This document shows, one piece after another, positions 6,528 through 6,581 of a stretch of 6,581 nt of DNA; the first letter of the stretch is position 1; the number at the start of each line of letters is the position of its first letter. The notes under the pieces are model-generated. The model was not told the origin of the DNA. It saw nothing but the letters and a program-made list of their open reading frames with translations, and did no database searches. Source of the stretch: an uncultured Clostridium sp. (GTDB lineage: Bacteria > Bacillota > Clostridia > Lachnospirales > Lachnospiraceae); NCBI GenBank assembly GCA_905192625.1, contig CAJJLI010000120.1, forward strand, positions 1 to 6,581, written 5' to 3'. The position numbers were made by a program, and so were the translations under genes.

Positions 6528-6581
6528 ATCGAGTAGGAGGAAATTCATTAATTGAATTTCCGTCCTCTCACACCACCGTAC
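6528..6581 (-). mobile_element. Group II intron, 3' end only (domain VI and part of domain V)
   Basis: Read on the minus strand, 6581 to 6570 (GTACGGTGGTGT) resembles the 3' strand of domain V plus the V-VI linker. Then GAGAGGA (6569-6563) pairs with TCCT and CTC (6538-6535 and 6533-6531), leaving A6534 bulged as the branch point, exactly seven bases from the end. The stem continues with GGAAATTC pairing with GAATTTCC (6561-6554 with 6546-6539) around an AATTAAT loop, with one bulged C at 6562. The intron ends CTCGAT, giving the usual terminal AT at 6529-6528. The catalytic core, intron-encoded reverse transcriptase and 5' end lie outside the window. The intron is antisense to codBA, and its 3' exon is the short spacer after codA. 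The subclass cannot be assigned from this fragment. Confidence 0.82.

Overview
The window is low-GC DNA with strong Shine-Dalgarno sites and consensus sigma-A promoters. This suggests a Firmicute, most plausibly a Clostridia member such as a Lachnospiraceae-type anaerobe; that placement is inference from composition, protein style and the intron fragment, not from a marker gene. Two divergent operons share a control region of about 570 bp, and a group II intron begins to appear at the right edge.

Left half, minus strand (30-3438): kdpD and kdpE, the sensor kinase and response regulator that control high-affinity K+ uptake by the Kdp ATPase. Both proteins look full length with every catalytic motif present. 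The genes overlap by 8 bp, and a near-perfect promoter (TTGACA, 16 bp, TATAAT) lies just upstream of kdpD. No kdpFABC gene is in the window, and the divergent neighbour shows that none lies immediately upstream. The KdpD universal-stress-protein domain carries an exact match to the SxS-X20-FTAxY motif described for cyclic-di-AMP binding in Staphylococcus aureus KdpD, so a c-di-AMP input is likely.

Middle (3439-4007): an intergenic region with the kdpDE promoter, a tandem 28-bp repeat, a pair of perfect 25-bp repeats, a possible decayed small reading frame on the minus strand, and an extended -10 promoter for codB with a near-palindrome over the -10 and predicted start site. No known riboswitch or convincing terminator was recognised.

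Right half, plus strand (4008-6501): codB (cytosine permease) and codA (cytosine deaminase), separated by one base. CodB imports cytosine, and CodA converts it to uracil and ammonia for pyrimidine salvage and nitrogen supply. The codB start should be 4008; the open frame runs further upstream but that part is leader and promoter.

Right edge (6528-6581, minus strand): the 3' end of a bacterial group II intron, recognised by domain VI with a bulged branch-point A seven bases from the 3' end and part of domain V. It sits 26 bp after the codA stop, antisense to codBA, and continues out of the window.

Nothing here amounts to a clearly new system. The most useful second looks are the c-di-AMP motif, the intron insertion, the decayed frame, and the short local duplications, two of which fall at minus-strand stop codons.
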